Shown piece by piece: positions 17,491-27,704 of a stretch of 64,000 nucleotides of DNA (its first letter is position 1; the number at the start of each line of letters is the position of its first letter). A model generated the notes under the pieces. The model made no database searches. It was not told the DNA's origin and was given only the letters and a program-made list of their open reading frames with translations. Where the stretch lies: positions 1 to 64,000 of the forward strand of contig JAKPDW010000004.1 of assembly GCA_029552245.1 (NCBI GenBank), written 5' to 3'. The stretch is from Deltaproteobacteria bacterium (GTDB lineage: Bacteria > Desulfobacterota > Desulfomonilia > UBA1062). The position numbers were made by a program, and so were the translations under genes.

Positions 17491-20400
17491 GCACTGACAC
17501 CCCTTGTATTGTATGGTAACCACCCTAACTCTTCGGCAGTCATCCTGAAAAGTTCAAACTGTTTTTTGAGGTCTTCGGTCAGGTTGGACGCCAGGGCCAC
17601 ATCGCCTTGGCTGCCGGCCGTCTCCACCCTGAACGAGACCTCCTGGACCGACCTCGCCCCCGCGTTTGCCGCTGCCCCCTTAATGCTGTGAGCGTGGAGC
17701 CTGACCGACTGGCTGTCGCCCCGAAGGGCGGCGCTTTCCAGCGCTCCGAGCATGTTCGGGAACCCGGCGATGAAGGTCTCGACGACCGATCTCGCGAGCT
17801 CGGCATCCCCGGAGAGACGCTCGAGGAGGCGGTCTACATCGAAGACCGGCAGTTCCCCGACGGGCTCGACCGGGACCGTCTCCTCGGCATCCCGGTGTGC
17901 AGACGCTGCACCCACTTCGGTTGCGCCCGGTGTGGGTGGCATGGAGTCACCCAGGATCCTGGTCTCCCACCTCGTCAACACGTCGGCCAGTTCGGCGGTC
18001 CTAATGGGCTTGGAGACGTAATCGTCCATGCCCGCGTCGAGGCATCGCTGCCTGTCTTCGTTCATGGCGTGGGCGGTCATGGCGATGATGGGCACCCGGT
18101 GGTCGATCACGCCGGAAGAAGGGTCCCTGATCCTTGCCGTGGCCGTGAAGCCGTCCATCACGGGCATCTGGCAGTCCATGAACACCAGGTCGTATGTCTT
18201 TTCCTGAAGGGCCCTGACCGCCTCGAGGCCGTTTGATGCGACCTCGGCCTTGTATCCGAGGTTCTTGAGGATGCCGAGCGCGACCATCTGGTTGGTGGGG
18301 TTGTCCTCGACGAGCAGGATGCTGAGCGATCTCGGCCTGTTCTCGGAGAGGCTGTGGCGGGTGACGAGCTTCTGGGGGGCGCTCGTCTTGTCTCCGAGGG
18401 AAGCCAGACCCAGCACGGTTCTCAGGCAGTCGAAGAGTTGCGACTGCTTGACGGGCTTGGTGAGGTACGCGTCGAACCCGATACTGGCCAATCGCGCCGC
18501 CTCCCCCCTCTGGGCAAGGGAAGAGAGCATGACGAGGCGGGTTTCATGCATGTCTGGATCGCTCCTTATTCGGTTGCCGAGTTCTTCTCCCGACATGTCC
18601 GCCATGAAGGCGTCAAGGATGGCGATCGAGAACGGGTCATGGTTCTTCTTGGCATGCTCGATCTTGGCGAGGGCCTCTCCCCCTGACGATGCCTCCTCGT
18701 GGCGCACGCCCCAGGACTCGAGCGACAGGGCGAGCACCACCCGGTTCGTGGCGTTGTCGTCCACGACGAGCACGTGTCTCCCCGTGAGGCCTTCCACGTG
18801 TCTGACCCGCTCGGGATGGTCCCAGGCACGTACACCGAAGACCGCCGTGAAGGAGAAGGTGGAGCCCTCGTTCTCCTTCGATTCCACCTGGATCGTCCCC
18901 CCCATGAGTTCCACCAGTCTCTTCGATATGGAGAGCCCCAGGCCGGTGCCGCCGTACTTCCGGGTGCTCGACGAGTCGACCTGCGTGAAGGCCTCGAAGA
19001 GACCCCCTATCTTGTCGCGCGGGATGCCGATCCCCGTGTCGTGCACCGAGAACCTGAGCGTCACCTCGTCGCCGGATCTTTCCCCGAGCTGAACGTGGAT
19101 GAAGACCTCTCCTTCGTGGGTGAACTTCACGGCGTTGCCCACGAGGTTCGTGAGGACCTGCCTCAGCCTCCCCGGGTCTCCCACGAGCATGACAGGGACA
19201 TCCCTGTCGATGAGGAAGTTGAGCTCGATACCCCTTTCGGACGCCCTGATGGAGAGCAGATCGACGAGGTCCTCGAGCATGGATCTCAGATCGAAGTCGA
19301 TGTGTTCGAGCTCCACCTTGTCGGCCTCTATCTTGGAGAAGTCGAGGATGTCGTTGATGAGTTCCACGAGGGCGTCCGCGCTCTTGTTGATGATGCCCAC
19401 GTACATGGATTGCTCGGGCGACAGGTCCGTGGCCATGAGGAGTTCGCTCATGCCAATGACCGCGTTCATGGGGGTGCGTATCTCGTGGCTCATGTTGGCC
19501 AGAAAGAGGCTCTTGGCCTGGCTCGCCATCTCGGCCTTGACCGACATCTCGAGGCTGACCCTGTTCGCCTCCTCGAGGAGCCTGTTCGTCTTCTCGAGCT
19601 CCTCGTTCGACTTCAACAGGGCCTCCTCGGCGCGCTTGCGGTCCGAGATGTCCACGAAGCTCTCGAGGAGGAACTCCTTCCCCGAGATCTGGATGGGTAT
19701 CACGGTCTTGAGGATGGGGATCCTCCTGCCGTCTCGGGTCAGCAGGATCTTTTCCATGTTCTCGATCCTCTCGCCGTGGTCGGTCACGGGGCAGTGTCCC
19801 GCCTCGGCCGGGCACAGGAACTCGTGGCACACCTTGCCCTGCATCTCGTCCGTGTCGTGGCCGCACATCCTTGCGGCCATCCTGTTTGCACTCACCACCG
19901 TGTGGTTCTCGGGGTCGATGAGGACGATCCCTGCCTGGACATGGTCGAACACCGCGTGAAGGCGTTCCTCGCTCTCTCTGAGTGCGTCCTCGATCAGCTT
20001 CCTCTCCGTGATGTCGCGGGCGATGACGTGGAAGCCCGTGACCCTGTCGGCATGGTCGGTGATGAGCTGGATGCTCTCGCCCATCCAGACGACGCGGCCG
20101 TCCTTGCGTATGATGGGCACCTCGAGATAGATGCTCGGGATCCGCTTCACGAACTGCCTGCCTGTGGCCTTCTCGGTTGCCTGCTTGAAATCCTCCCTGA
20201 GGAATTCGGAATAGTGCCTGCCGACGAACTCCTCCCTGGTGTACCCGGAGAATCGTTCGCCCGCAGGGTTCACGAAGGTTATGTATCCACCGGCGTCCGT
20301 CTCGAAGATGACGTCCGCCGCGTTCTCGACCAGGTGCCGGTATTGTTCCTCGCTCTTTTTCAGCGCAAGCTCGGCGAGTCTCCGTTCCGTGATGTCCCGC

Positions 20401-22466
20401 GATATGGCATGAAACCCGGTGACCGTGTCCCCGTCCATGAGCAGGGAGATGTTCTGGCCTGTCCACACCTCCCTTCCGTCCTTGGTTACCAGGGGTATCT
20501 CGGAGTAGATCCTGGGGACCTTCTTGACGAACTGTCGCCCCGTGACCCTCGACACCTCCTTCCGGGACTCGGGCCTCACGAAGTCGATATAGTGACGGCC
20601 GAGCATTTCCTCGGTGGTGTACCCTAAAAGTTTTTCGCATGCCGGGTTGATGAAGGTGATGATGCCCTGGTTGTCCGTGCTCACGATGATGTCCCCGGCG
20701 TGCTCGACGAGCTGGCGGTACTGCTCGTCCTTGATCCGCAGGTCTTTCTCCATCTCCTTGCGCTGCGTGATGTCCGTGAACGTGCCGACCATGCGCACGG
20801 GCTCTCCAAGCTCGTCCCGTTCCACCACCTTGCCGCGCTCCAGGGTGTATATGAAGCCGCCGTCTTTCTTCCTGGTCCTGAACTCGCACTCGTGAAACTC
20901 GGACTTGCCCGAGAGGTGGTCGCTCAGAGACCTTCTGGCCTTTTCCAGATCGTCCTGGTGGATGAGGGTTTCCCTCAGCACGGCCAGGGGCGGCATCTCG
21001 CCCCTGGAGAACCCGAGGGACGCAACCCAGTGGGGGCTGTAGAAGGTCTCCCCTGTCTTGATGTCCCAGTCCCAGATTCCCTCGCTCGCCGCCTCGAGGG
21101 CATAGTTCAACCGCCTTTCCGAGCTCTGGACCCTCGCCGAGACGATCGCCTCACGCCTCCTCTCGAGCATGAAGACCACGGTCAGCATGGTCACGAGCAT
21201 GACACCGAGGATGGGCTGTCTCTTCGCCTCGAAGATCTTCCTGGACCAGTCCCTCGCGTCCACGTCTGCGCCCAGGATCGCCACCACCCTGCCTGAGAGA
21301 GGGTCTCGAACAGGTATCGATGCGCTTACCCACGTACCCCACCGGTCGGTCGTCGGGCCTTCGGTGATCTCGAGGCCCTGATCGAACGTCTTGAGGAACT
21401 CGGAAGAGACGTCATGCTCGTACACCTGGCCGGGCGGGGAGTAGTCCTTCGATTCGGGCGGTTCGGAGTCGGCGATGAAGTAGACCACCGATCCCTTCCT
21501 GCCCATCAGGTACACGAAACGGAAGAACGGGTTGGCCTGCCTGACGGCAACGAGCTTGCGCTTGATGTACTGGTAGATGGGAGAGGAGATGTCAGACTCG
21601 GTGCCCGTGAGATCCATCACGGAGAGGGGGTCTATGGCCTGGGACGCTATACGCGCCTGGGTGATCACCTCTGCTCGCAGGGACGCATCGGCCTTGAAAC
21701 CGACCCACGCGCTGAATGCGCCGCCCCCCACGAGGAACACGCCGAGAATGACCCACAGCCACAATCCGGCCTCCTTCGCGTTCGAAGGGATGTCCCTCCT
21801 CGACCTCGACGAGAAGATGATGGAGACCAGGAGGCACAACGAGAAGAGGTCAAGCGTCAGCAGCATGGCCGACAGGGAACCGGAGTGGGTCCCACCCCGG
21901 TGCATCGCCCCACTGAAGCCGACCAGCGAAACGAGGCAGGCAACGACGACGAAGCATGCGGTCGCGATCGATGTGATGCCGTATGCCTTGCCGTCCCGCC
22001 TCTCCTTCCAGATGCGCAGAGACGCCCACAGGCCCAAGGGGACCGCCACGCCGATGTGCAGGAACACCTTGAAGGCCTCTGACCCGAAGAACAGCCCAAT
22101 GGCACCTGCAAGCACCAAGGGGGTGATCAGCTTCACCCTGGCGTGGATGCCGCCCTCGAAGGCCTCTGTACGCCTGGCGAGTTCTCCCAGTGCCAGGAAA
22201 GACAGCGTGAAGACGGACCACCTGAGGATCTCGAATGCGAGAGTGACCCCCTCCATGCTCAGGGTCAGGAGGCAGAGAAACCAGAACAGGGCGTTGCACA
22301 TGCAGAACAGCCCCATGAACGCCCAGACGGTGCGCTTTATCTTGTCCAGGTAGGATACGAGGCACACGATCGAACCCAGCGCCAGCAGGAACGACGCAAC
22401 GAACATCAGGTAGTCGACCTGGTACACGAGCAGGGATCCCGTCATGATATACTCGTATCGATTCAT
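17487..22466 (-). CDS. Membrane-bound multi-PAS hybrid histidine kinase with two receivers and HPt
   Basis: A very large phosphorelay sensor of about 1659 residues. The N-terminal roughly 230 residues form a bundle of about eight membrane helices. A periplasmic sensor loop follows, probably Cache-like (about 260-420), closed by another helix. About four PAS domains with PAC motifs (HVIARDITERK and similar) come next. The phospho-acceptor His994 is in NMSHEIRTPMNAV; then the ATPase (DTGIGIP and GTGLGLSISK), receiver 1 (LVVDDNATNR; AILDAFM), receiver 2 (LLVEDNPTNQ; VFMDCQMPVMDG) and a C-terminal HPt with LHAHSIKGAAANAG. The start is uncertain; 22520 and 22445 are also in frame. The signal sensed is unknown. 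Confidence 0.88.
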   Translation of the reverse strand: MNRYEYIMTGSLLVYQVDYLMFVASFLLALGSIVCLVSYLDKIKRTVWAFMGLFCMCNALFWFLCLLTLSMEGVTLAFEILRWSVFTLSFLALGELARRTEAFEGGIHARVKLITPLVLAGAIGLFFGSEAFKVFLHIGVAVPLGLWASLRIWKERRDGKAYGITSIATACFVVVACLVSLVGFSGAMHRGGTHSGSLSAMLLTLDLFSLCLLVSIIFSSRSRRDIPSNAKEAGLWLWVILGVFLVGGGAFSAWVGFKADASLRAEVITQARIASQAIDPLSVMDLTGTESDISSPIYQYIKRKLVAVRQANPFFRFVYLMGRKGSVVYFIADSEPPESKDYSPPGQVYEHDVSSEFLKTFDQGLEITEGPTTDRWGTWVSASIPVRDPLSGRVVAILGADVDARDWSRKIFEAKRQPILGVMLVTMLTVVFMLERRREAIVSARVQSSERRLNYALEAASEGIWDWDIKTGETFYSPHWVASLGFSRGEMPPLAVLRETLIHQDDLEKARRSLSDHLSGKSEFHECEFRTRKKDGGFIYTLERGKVVERDELGEPVRMVGTFTDITQRKEMEKDLRIKDEQYRQLVEHAGDIIVSTDNQGIITFINPACEKLLGYTTEEMLGRHYIDFVRPESRKEVSRVTGRQFVKKVPRIYSEIPLVTKDGREVWTGQNISLLMDGDTVTGFHAISRDITERRLAELALKKSEEQYRHLVENAADVIFETDAGGYITFVNPAGERFSGYTREEFVGRHYSEFLREDFKQATEKATGRQFVKRIPSIYLEVPIIRKDGRVVWMGESIQLITDHADRVTGFHVIARDITERKLIEDALRESEERLHAVFDHVQAGIVLIDPENHTVVSANRMAARMCGHDTDEMQGKVCHEFLCPAEAGHCPVTDHGERIENMEKILLTRDGRRIPILKTVIPIQISGKEFLLESFVDISDRKRAEEALLKSNEELEKTNRLLEEANRVSLEMSVKAEMASQAKSLFLANMSHEIRTPMNAVIGMSELLMATDLSPEQSMYVGIINKSADALVELINDILDFSKIEADKVELEHIDFDLRSMLEDLVDLLSIRASERGIELNFLIDRDVPVMLVGDPGRLRQVLTNLVGNAVKFTHEGEVFIHVQLGERSGDEVTLRFSVHDTGIGIPRDKIGGLFEAFTQVDSSSTRKYGGTGLGLSISKRLVELMGGTIQVESKENEGSTFSFTAVFGVRAWDHPERVRHVEGLTGRHVLVVDDNATNRVVLALSLESWGVRHEEASSGGEALAKIEHAKKNHDPFSIAILDAFMADMSGEELGNRIRSDPDMHETRLVMLSSLAQRGEAARLASIGFDAYLTKPVKQSQLFDCLRTVLGLASLGDKTSAPQKLVTRHSLSENRPRSLSILLVEDNPTNQMVALGILKNLGYKAEVASNGLEAVRALQEKTYDLVFMDCQMPVMDGFTATARIRDPSSGVIDHRVPIIAMTAHAMNEDRQRCLDAGMDDYVSKPIRTAELADVLTRWETRILGDSMPPTPGATEVGAASAHRDAEETVPVEPVGELPVFDVDRLLERLSGDAELARSVVETFIAGFPNMLGALESAALRGDSQSVRLHAHSIKGAAANAGARSVQEVSFRVETAGSQGDVALASNLTEDLKKQFELFRMTAEELGWLPYNTRGVSA

Positions 22467-22688
22467 TGAAGGGCCGACTTTATGGTCTGCCCACGTGGAC
22501 GCTCCTTCCCCGTCATTCAAGGCAACAGGGCATCACGCACCACCTGCGGTGGGGGGGATCCACGGGGAGTCTCGCCGGGTGGCGATGGGCCGAGGGTGCA
22601 GCACCGTGCAGCATGTCAAGCATGGAGGATGTCGGGGGAGTTCCCGAGGTCAATCGCTTGTGTGTAAAAAAGTCTACACTGAACGCTG

Positions 22689-23831
22689 TCAAGCCGGGAG
22701 GGAGGCGAGGAAGTTACCGACGAGACGCGACTGGGCCTCGGTGTCGGTGAGGAATGCGTCGTGACCGTGGTCGGTGGCGATCTCCGCATACGAGACCGCC
22801 ACGCCAAGCCCGGAAAAGAAGCGCGCAATCTCCCTGGACTGCGAAGGCGGGTACAGCCAGTCGGAGGTGAACGCCACGACGAGCCCCTTCTTGGCCTTCA
22901 TCGCGTCCCTCGCGGTGCCCCGGGCTCGGCCTTCACCCCTGAACCTGCCTACCTGGCTGATCGAGGAGACCAGGTCGAAGTTGTCTATGGCGCTCGTGAT
23001 GTAGAGGTAGCTGTTTGCGTCGAAGCGCCTGACGAATGACACACCCTGGTAGTCAAGGTAGTGTTCCACCTCGAAGGAAGGTCTGAACACCACGGTGTGG
23101 TCCTTGCCCTTGCGGGCCCTGCCGAACTTCTCCTGCATCATCCGTTCGGAGAGGTAGGTGATGTGGCCTATCATCCTGGCAACCGACAGGCCCCCCTCGG
23201 GGGGCACGTCGCCGTAGTAGTTCCCGCCGTTCCACCGCGGGTCCGCCATGATGGCCCTCCTGCCCACCTCGTTGAAGGCGATCTGCTGCGCCGAGTGACG
23301 CATGGTCGAGGCGATGCACACGAAGGAGTCGGCGAAAAAGGGATAATCCGCGAAGAGCTGCATGGTCTGCATGCCGCCCATGGACCCGCCTGCCACACAC
23401 CTGAGCCTCTTGACGCCCAGGTGGGCAAGGAGGAGCCGCTGAACCTCCACCATGTCCCGGATGGTGACGGGGGGGAAGGTGAGGCCGTAGGGCCGTCCAG
23501 TCGCCGGGTTCAAAGACGAGGGGCCCGTGGTCCCGCTGCAGCCGCCGATGACGTTCGAGCACACCACGAAATACCTGTTTGTATCGAAGGCCTTGCCCGG
23601 GCCGATCATGGGATCCCACCAGCCGGGTTTTCTCGCACCCTCGTGATAGAAGGCGGCGTGCGCGTCGCCGGACAGGGCGTGCTCGATGAGAACGGCGTTG
23701 TCCCCCGACGGGCTCAGCTCGCCGTAGGCCTCGTAGGCGATCGTCAGGCCTTCGAGGGTGTCCCCCGACTCCAGCCTGAAAGGCCTGGGGACCTTGAGGA
23801 TCTGAGTCTTGACGGGGCCTTGCGGGTTCAT
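22689..23831 (-). CDS. metX: Homoserine O-acetyltransferase
   Basis: It acetylates homoserine with acetyl-CoA in methionine synthesis. This 380-residue alpha/beta hydrolase-fold protein has AYEAYGELSPSGDNAVLIEHALSG at the start. SSLNPATGRPYG marks the family, and the nucleophile elbow is GGSMGGMQ. The triad Asp is in FTSDWLYPP and the His in TDHGHDAFL. The start at 23831 overlaps the metW stop by 4 bases (ATGA). A longer upstream in-frame extension exists, but it covers metW and was rejected. Confidence 0.93.
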   Translation of the reverse strand: MNPQGPVKTQILKVPRPFRLESGDTLEGLTIAYEAYGELSPSGDNAVLIEHALSGDAHAAFYHEGARKPGWWDPMIGPGKAFDTNRYFVVCSNVIGGCSGTTGPSSLNPATGRPYGLTFPPVTIRDMVEVQRLLLAHLGVKRLRCVAGGSMGGMQTMQLFADYPFFADSFVCIASTMRHSAQQIAFNEVGRRAIMADPRWNGGNYYGDVPPEGGLSVARMIGHITYLSERMMQEKFGRARKGKDHTVVFRPSFEVEHYLDYQGVSFVRRFDANSYLYITSAIDNFDLVSSISQVGRFRGEGRARGTARDAMKAKKGLVVAFTSDWLYPPSQSREIARFFSGLGVAVSYAEIATDHGHDAFLTDTEAQSRLVGNFLASLPA

Positions 23832-24436
23832 GGCGTCCTCGTGAGGAGAAACACCGCCTCCACGACGAACAGGTTGGCGAACAGCGGTTTCTTTCGGCTC
23901 ACCGAACCGAACGGGGTCACGTACCTCGCTTCCGATATCCTGACACCGGATCGACGCAAGGCTTCGAAGAATTCGTCCATGCACACGTATCGTATCACCG
24001 ACGTTTCGTACCAGGGAGAGAAGGCGCGTATCCGGGGCGTCATCCTTCCTGTGAGGAGGGTGTGGATCCTGTTGGCCAGGTACCCGAAGTTGGAGACGGT
24101 CACAAGGGCGTGCCTGCCCACCCTGAGCATCTCCAAGATGAGCTCGTACGGCCTGTGTATGACCTCGAGGGTGGACTTGAGTATCACGTAGTCGAACGTC
24201 GCGTCCTCCCAGTGGGACAGCCCCTTGTCGATATCCGCCTGGAAGACGCACAGCCCTTTCGCGAGGCAGCTGGCCACCATGTCATGGGATATCTCGACCC
24301 CGGTCCCCTCCACCCGCTTGCGGGCGATCAGCGAGCTCAAGAGCGACCCGTCGCCGCAGCCGAGATCGAGCACCCGGCTTTGCGGCTCGATCATGGACTC
24401 GATGATGAGGGACGTGTCGATGTGGGTGTGTTTCAT
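23828..24436 (-). CDS. metW: MetW methyltransferase-fold protein
   Basis: A 202-residue class I SAM-binding protein: RVLDLGCGDGSLLSSL is motif I, and FDYVILKSTLEVIHRP and TVSNFGYLANR are typical of MetW. In proteobacteria MetW pairs with MetX and is needed for full homoserine acetylation. The gene order metW-metX with a 4-base overlap supports this. It lies about 190 bases downstream of the metallo-hydrolase gene. I saw no clear SAM riboswitch in the leader. Confidence 0.9.
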   Translation of the reverse strand: MKHTHIDTSLIIESMIEPQSRVLDLGCGDGSLLSSLIARKRVEGTGVEISHDMVASCLAKGLCVFQADIDKGLSHWEDATFDYVILKSTLEVIHRPYELILEMLRVGRHALVTVSNFGYLANRIHTLLTGRMTPRIRAFSPWYETSVIRYVCMDEFFEALRRSGVRISEARYVTPFGSVSRKKPLFANLFVVEAVFLLTRTP

Positions 24437-24628
24437 CCAGCCTTCACCATGCCTTGTCCTGTCGTCTTGCGGTCAATCCCCGGCACGGGGGGACCCGGGC
24501 ATAAGACCGGTATCTCCCGGTACCCACGTCTTTGAACGGCAGGGTCCGGTTTGTCAAGCGCCTGCGTTTACGGCCGACCGGCTCCCGCGACAACGGCGCC
24601 GTCTACTGCTCCATCGGGGCGCGTTCCG

Positions 24629-25645
24629 TCAGGACCCTGCGTAGAGGATTGGGGGGCCCGTATCCACGATGCGTGCCCGTCCCGACTCCAGGAGTGGCTC
24701 GAGGTGCACCACGATCTCCGAGACCGCGAGCGATACCTCGCTTTCGTTCAGTGACGGGAACACGTCGAACGACAGCTCGTAGACGGTTTTCGGCCCTTTC
24801 CCGAGCGCCCTTGCCACTTCCTCCGTCCGGGCCCGGTGGTGTTCCCGATAGCCTTCTATCAGTCCTTGTATGTCTTCTATGGGCGGCCCGTGGCCCGGCA
24901 GGGCGAGGTTGACATCCAGGCCTAAGACCCGCCCGAGCGAGGACAGGTACGCCTCGAGGCTCTTGTAGGAAGGGTCTGCGAGGAGAGAACGATTCACCTC
25001 GTGGAATGGGTTGGGTGTTATGTGCTTGAGGAGGTGGTCCCCTCAGAAGAGGATCTTTCTGTGCGGTTCGTAGAGGCAGCAACACCCGGGCGAGTGGCCT
25101 GGGGTGTGGATCACCCTGAGCTCGAACCCCAGCCCGCTGAAGGTGTCGCCGTCGGACATGGGCAGGATGTCTTCTATGGGGTCGCACAAGGCGCGGAAGA
25201 AGACGAACCGTCTCCTCATGCGGTCAAGGACATGGGCGGGGATGCCTGCCTGCTCGTAGAAGCGCACCGCCTCTTCCGTGAACATGCCCGAGGAGAGGTG
25301 GCCGGGTGACAGCCTCCAAGCGTCTTCGCCGTGGATGTGGCAGGAAATCCTGCGCGACGAGGCCTCGCGGATGGAACCAACGAGGCCGAAATGGTCTATG
25401 TGGCCGTGCGTCAGTATGATGCGCTCCACGTCGGACCACGAGTATCCGAGAGAGGCCAGCTGCCTCTCCAAGGTGAACAGAGAGCCGGGGAACTTGGGGG
25501 CAGTGTCGATGAGGGTGACCGGGCCGGTACCGAGGACATACGCGTTGGAACACCCGAGGTCCTCGAACCCGGGCAGGGGTACCGCGAGCGTGTGCACGCC
25601 CAAGGTGTCAGGATTGCCGGCTTCGCTTGCGGCCATGAGGTCCAT
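24629..25645 (-). pseudogene. Metallo-beta-lactamase-fold hydrolase with an in-frame TGA (possible selenocysteine or nonsense)
   Basis: Reading through one TGA gives a continuous protein of about 337 residues. The N-terminal half has LTHGHIDHFG (HxHxDH metal site) and IHTPGHSPGCCC. The TGA (25045-25043) falls in ILF-[TGA]-GDHLL, exactly before the Gly-Asp of the bridging metal ligand. The rest follows in frame with LALPGHGPP and a C-terminal winged-helix domain (BLACT_WH-like, YELSFDVFPSLNESEVSLAVSEI). Relatives usually have a small residue here (Ser, Thr or Cys, from memory). It could be a selenoprotein, a nonsense mutant or a sequence error. The ATG at 25645 is a best guess. Confidence 0.7.
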
Positions 25646-25798
25646 CCAGGGCCTGACCGTCACCGGCCGGGGCGCGGCATGGGGCCGGAGTTCCTGCCGG
25701 CGCGGCCAGGGCACAGCCTGCCGGCAGGGCGTGGATCGTGACCGGGAGGGCTGCCGGGCAGAGCGCCAAGGTGCGGTCTTGTTGTCGGCAGCCCCCGT

Positions 25799-26032
25799 TC
25801 ATGGGACGGCCCTGACTTCCCTGACGCCCGGGACCTCCTTGAGGAGCACGCGCTCTATCAGGGACTTTATGGTTAAGGTGGCCATGGGACACCCGCTGCA
25901 GGCACCCTTGAGCCTCACCTGGACGATCCCGTCCGGCGAGACGTCCACGAGCTCCACGTCGCCGCCGTCTCTCCTCAGGGCGCCGCGTGTCTTTTCGAGT
26001 GCCTGTTCCACCTGTTCGTAATGCACCGCCAT
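25799..26032 (-). CDS. NifU C-terminal-like iron-sulfur scaffold protein
   Basis: A 77-residue single-domain protein with the NifU/Nfu motif [18 protein letters not shown], whose CxxC binds a transferable Fe-S cluster. [22 protein letters not shown] precedes it, as in the family. It probably delivers Fe-S clusters to apoproteins, useful in an anaerobe with radical SAM enzymes. The ATG at 26032 is chosen because GAAAGGGGGA stands upstream; a longer frame to 26086 lacks this. It stands just upstream of the metallo-hydrolase gene on the same strand. Confidence 0.85.
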   Translation of the reverse strand: MAVHYEQVEQALEKTRGALRRDGGDVELVDVSPDGIVQVRLKGACSGCPMATLTIKSLIERVLLKEVPGVREVRAVP

Positions 26033-26258
26033 GGCTCGTCCCCCTTTCGTGCAAGCCTGCATCGTGCTGTTCGATGCTTCGCTCACTCTTCATTAGACGA
26101 TACCTCTCTCTCATGGCAAGGCGTCTTTGCGGAAAACCCGATACGTGCCTGCCATGCATGGGTGCGCCCGGGGCTTTTCCCATGGACGGGCTTGACTGGG
26201 GGCCGTCATGCCGTGATATGCATGCATGGTTCACCCAAACACACATGGGCGGTGATGA

Positions 26259-27704
26259 ATGACTCGCCGTGCGGGCGACTCGAGGATAAGGGAAGGCGGG
26301 TACGCGGAAGTGCTGACCCTTGCCCTTCCCCTCATTCTCAGCACCTCTTCATGGGCAGTCCAGCACTTCGTGGACAGGATGTTCCTCGCATGGTACTCGC
26401 CGCAGGCGATAGCGGCGGCCATGCCCGCGGGCATGCTGAACTTCACGCTGATGAGCTTCTTCGTCGGCACCGCCGGGTACGTGAGCACGTTCGTCGCCCA
26501 GTACGACGGCGCCGGCATGCACCACAGGGTGGGGCCCGTGACATGGCAGGGGTTGTACGTCTCGGTGGTTGGCGGCTTGGTGCTGCTGGCCATGGTCCCA
26601 CCCGCAGACGTGATCTTCGCCATGGTGGGCCACGAGGAGGCGGTGAGGGCGAACGAGGTCGTCTACTTCCGTTACCTGTGCGCCGGTTCGTTCCCTGCCA
26701 TCGCATCGGCCGCCCTGTCGGGGTTGTTCACGGGGCTGGGCCGTACGGTGACGGTCATGTGGATCACGGTGTCTGCCACCGCGCTGAACCTCGTGCTCGA
26801 CTACGGGATGATCTTCGGCAGGATCGGTCTGCCGGAGATGGGCATCAAGGGGGCCGCCCTCGCGACGGTCGCCTCCGGCGTGTTCTCCATGGCCTCTTAC
26901 GCATCCCTGATGTCCTTCGGTGCCTTGAGAAAGCGCTACGCTGTCTTGGAAGGATGGCGTTTCGACCCGGAACTGTTCAAGAGGCTCGTGAGGTTCGGCG
27001 CACCCTCGGGGATTCAGTTCTTCCTGGACATGGCCGGCTTCGCCTGCTTCGTGCTCATCGTGGGCAGGTTGGGGACGGTGAGCCTGGCCGCCACGAACAT
27101 CGCGTTCAACATCAACACGATCGCGTTCATGCCCATGATAGGCGTGGGTATCGCGGTGAGCGTGCTCGTCGGAAGGTACATCGGAGGCGGCAGGCCTGAT
27201 GTCGCACAGCGCAGCACCTACGCGGGCTTCGCCATAACATCGGCCTACATGATCACCGTGGCGGCGCTCTACGTGTTCTTCCCTTCGATCTTCACGGCCC
27301 CCTTCGCACACGGGTCACAGGCGGAGCTCTTCCCTCAGATCGAGAATCTCACCAAGACCCTCCTCAGGTTCGTGGCCGTCTACAGCGTCTTCGACACCAT
27401 GAATGTCGTCTTCTCCTCTGCGCTCAAGGGTGCGGGCGACACCAGGTTCGTCATGATCGCCATCGTGCTCCTCTCCGCGGGTGTCTTGGTCGTCCCCACG
27501 TTCGTTATGATCGCGGTGCTGGGTATGGGTGTCTTGGCGGCGTGGGTGACGGCCACCGCCTACGTGAGCCTCCTCGGCCTGGTCTTCTACATGAGGTTTT
27601 TGGCGGGGAAGTGGAGATCCATGAAGGTGATCGAGCGACCCTGCGCCCGTGGGCACATCGCCACGGTGCTGCCCGAATGCCCCGATTCCGCCATCGAACC
27701 CTGA
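26259..27704 (+). CDS. MATE-family multidrug/sodium antiporter
   Basis: A 481-residue protein of twelve membrane helices arranged as two related halves, as in the MATE (MOP) superfamily. Recognisable segments are LPLILSTSSWAVQHFVDRMFLAWYS in helix 1, SGLFTGLGRTVTVMWITVSATALNLVLDYGMIFG, and the second-half repeat FGAPSGIQFFLDMAGFACFVLIVG. SALKGAGDTRFV follows. It probably exports cationic compounds using an Na+ or H+ gradient; the substrate is unknown. It is a single gene with no regulator beside it. Confidence 0.85.
   Translation: MTRRAGDSRIREGGYAEVLTLALPLILSTSSWAVQHFVDRMFLAWYSPQAIAAAMPAGMLNFTLMSFFVGTAGYVSTFVAQYDGAGMHHRVGPVTWQGLYVSVVGGLVLLAMVPPADVIFAMVGHEEAVRANEVVYFRYLCAGSFPAIASAALSGLFTGLGRTVTVMWITVSATALNLVLDYGMIFGRIGLPEMGIKGAALATVASGVFSMASYASLMSFGALRKRYAVLEGWRFDPELFKRLVRFGAPSGIQFFLDMAGFACFVLIVGRLGTVSLAATNIAFNINTIAFMPMIGVGIAVSVLVGRYIGGGRPDVAQRSTYAGFAITSAYMITVAALYVFFPSIFTAPFAHGSQAELFPQIENLTKTLLRFVAVYSVFDTMNVVFSSALKGAGDTRFVMIAIVLLSAGVLVVPTFVMIAVLGMGVLAAWVTATAYVSLLGLVFYMRFLAGKWRSMKVIERPCARGHIATVLPECPDSAIEP

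Noticed and set aside
23832-24251. A longer MetX start fused to upstream sequence
   Set aside because: The extension reads out of frame through metW; the ATG at 23831 overlaps the metW stop as in other metW-metX pairs.
24437-24628. SAM riboswitch in front of metW-metX
   Set aside because: I could not find a conserved SAM-I or SAM-II core; only a lone TTGACA and short hairpins are visible.
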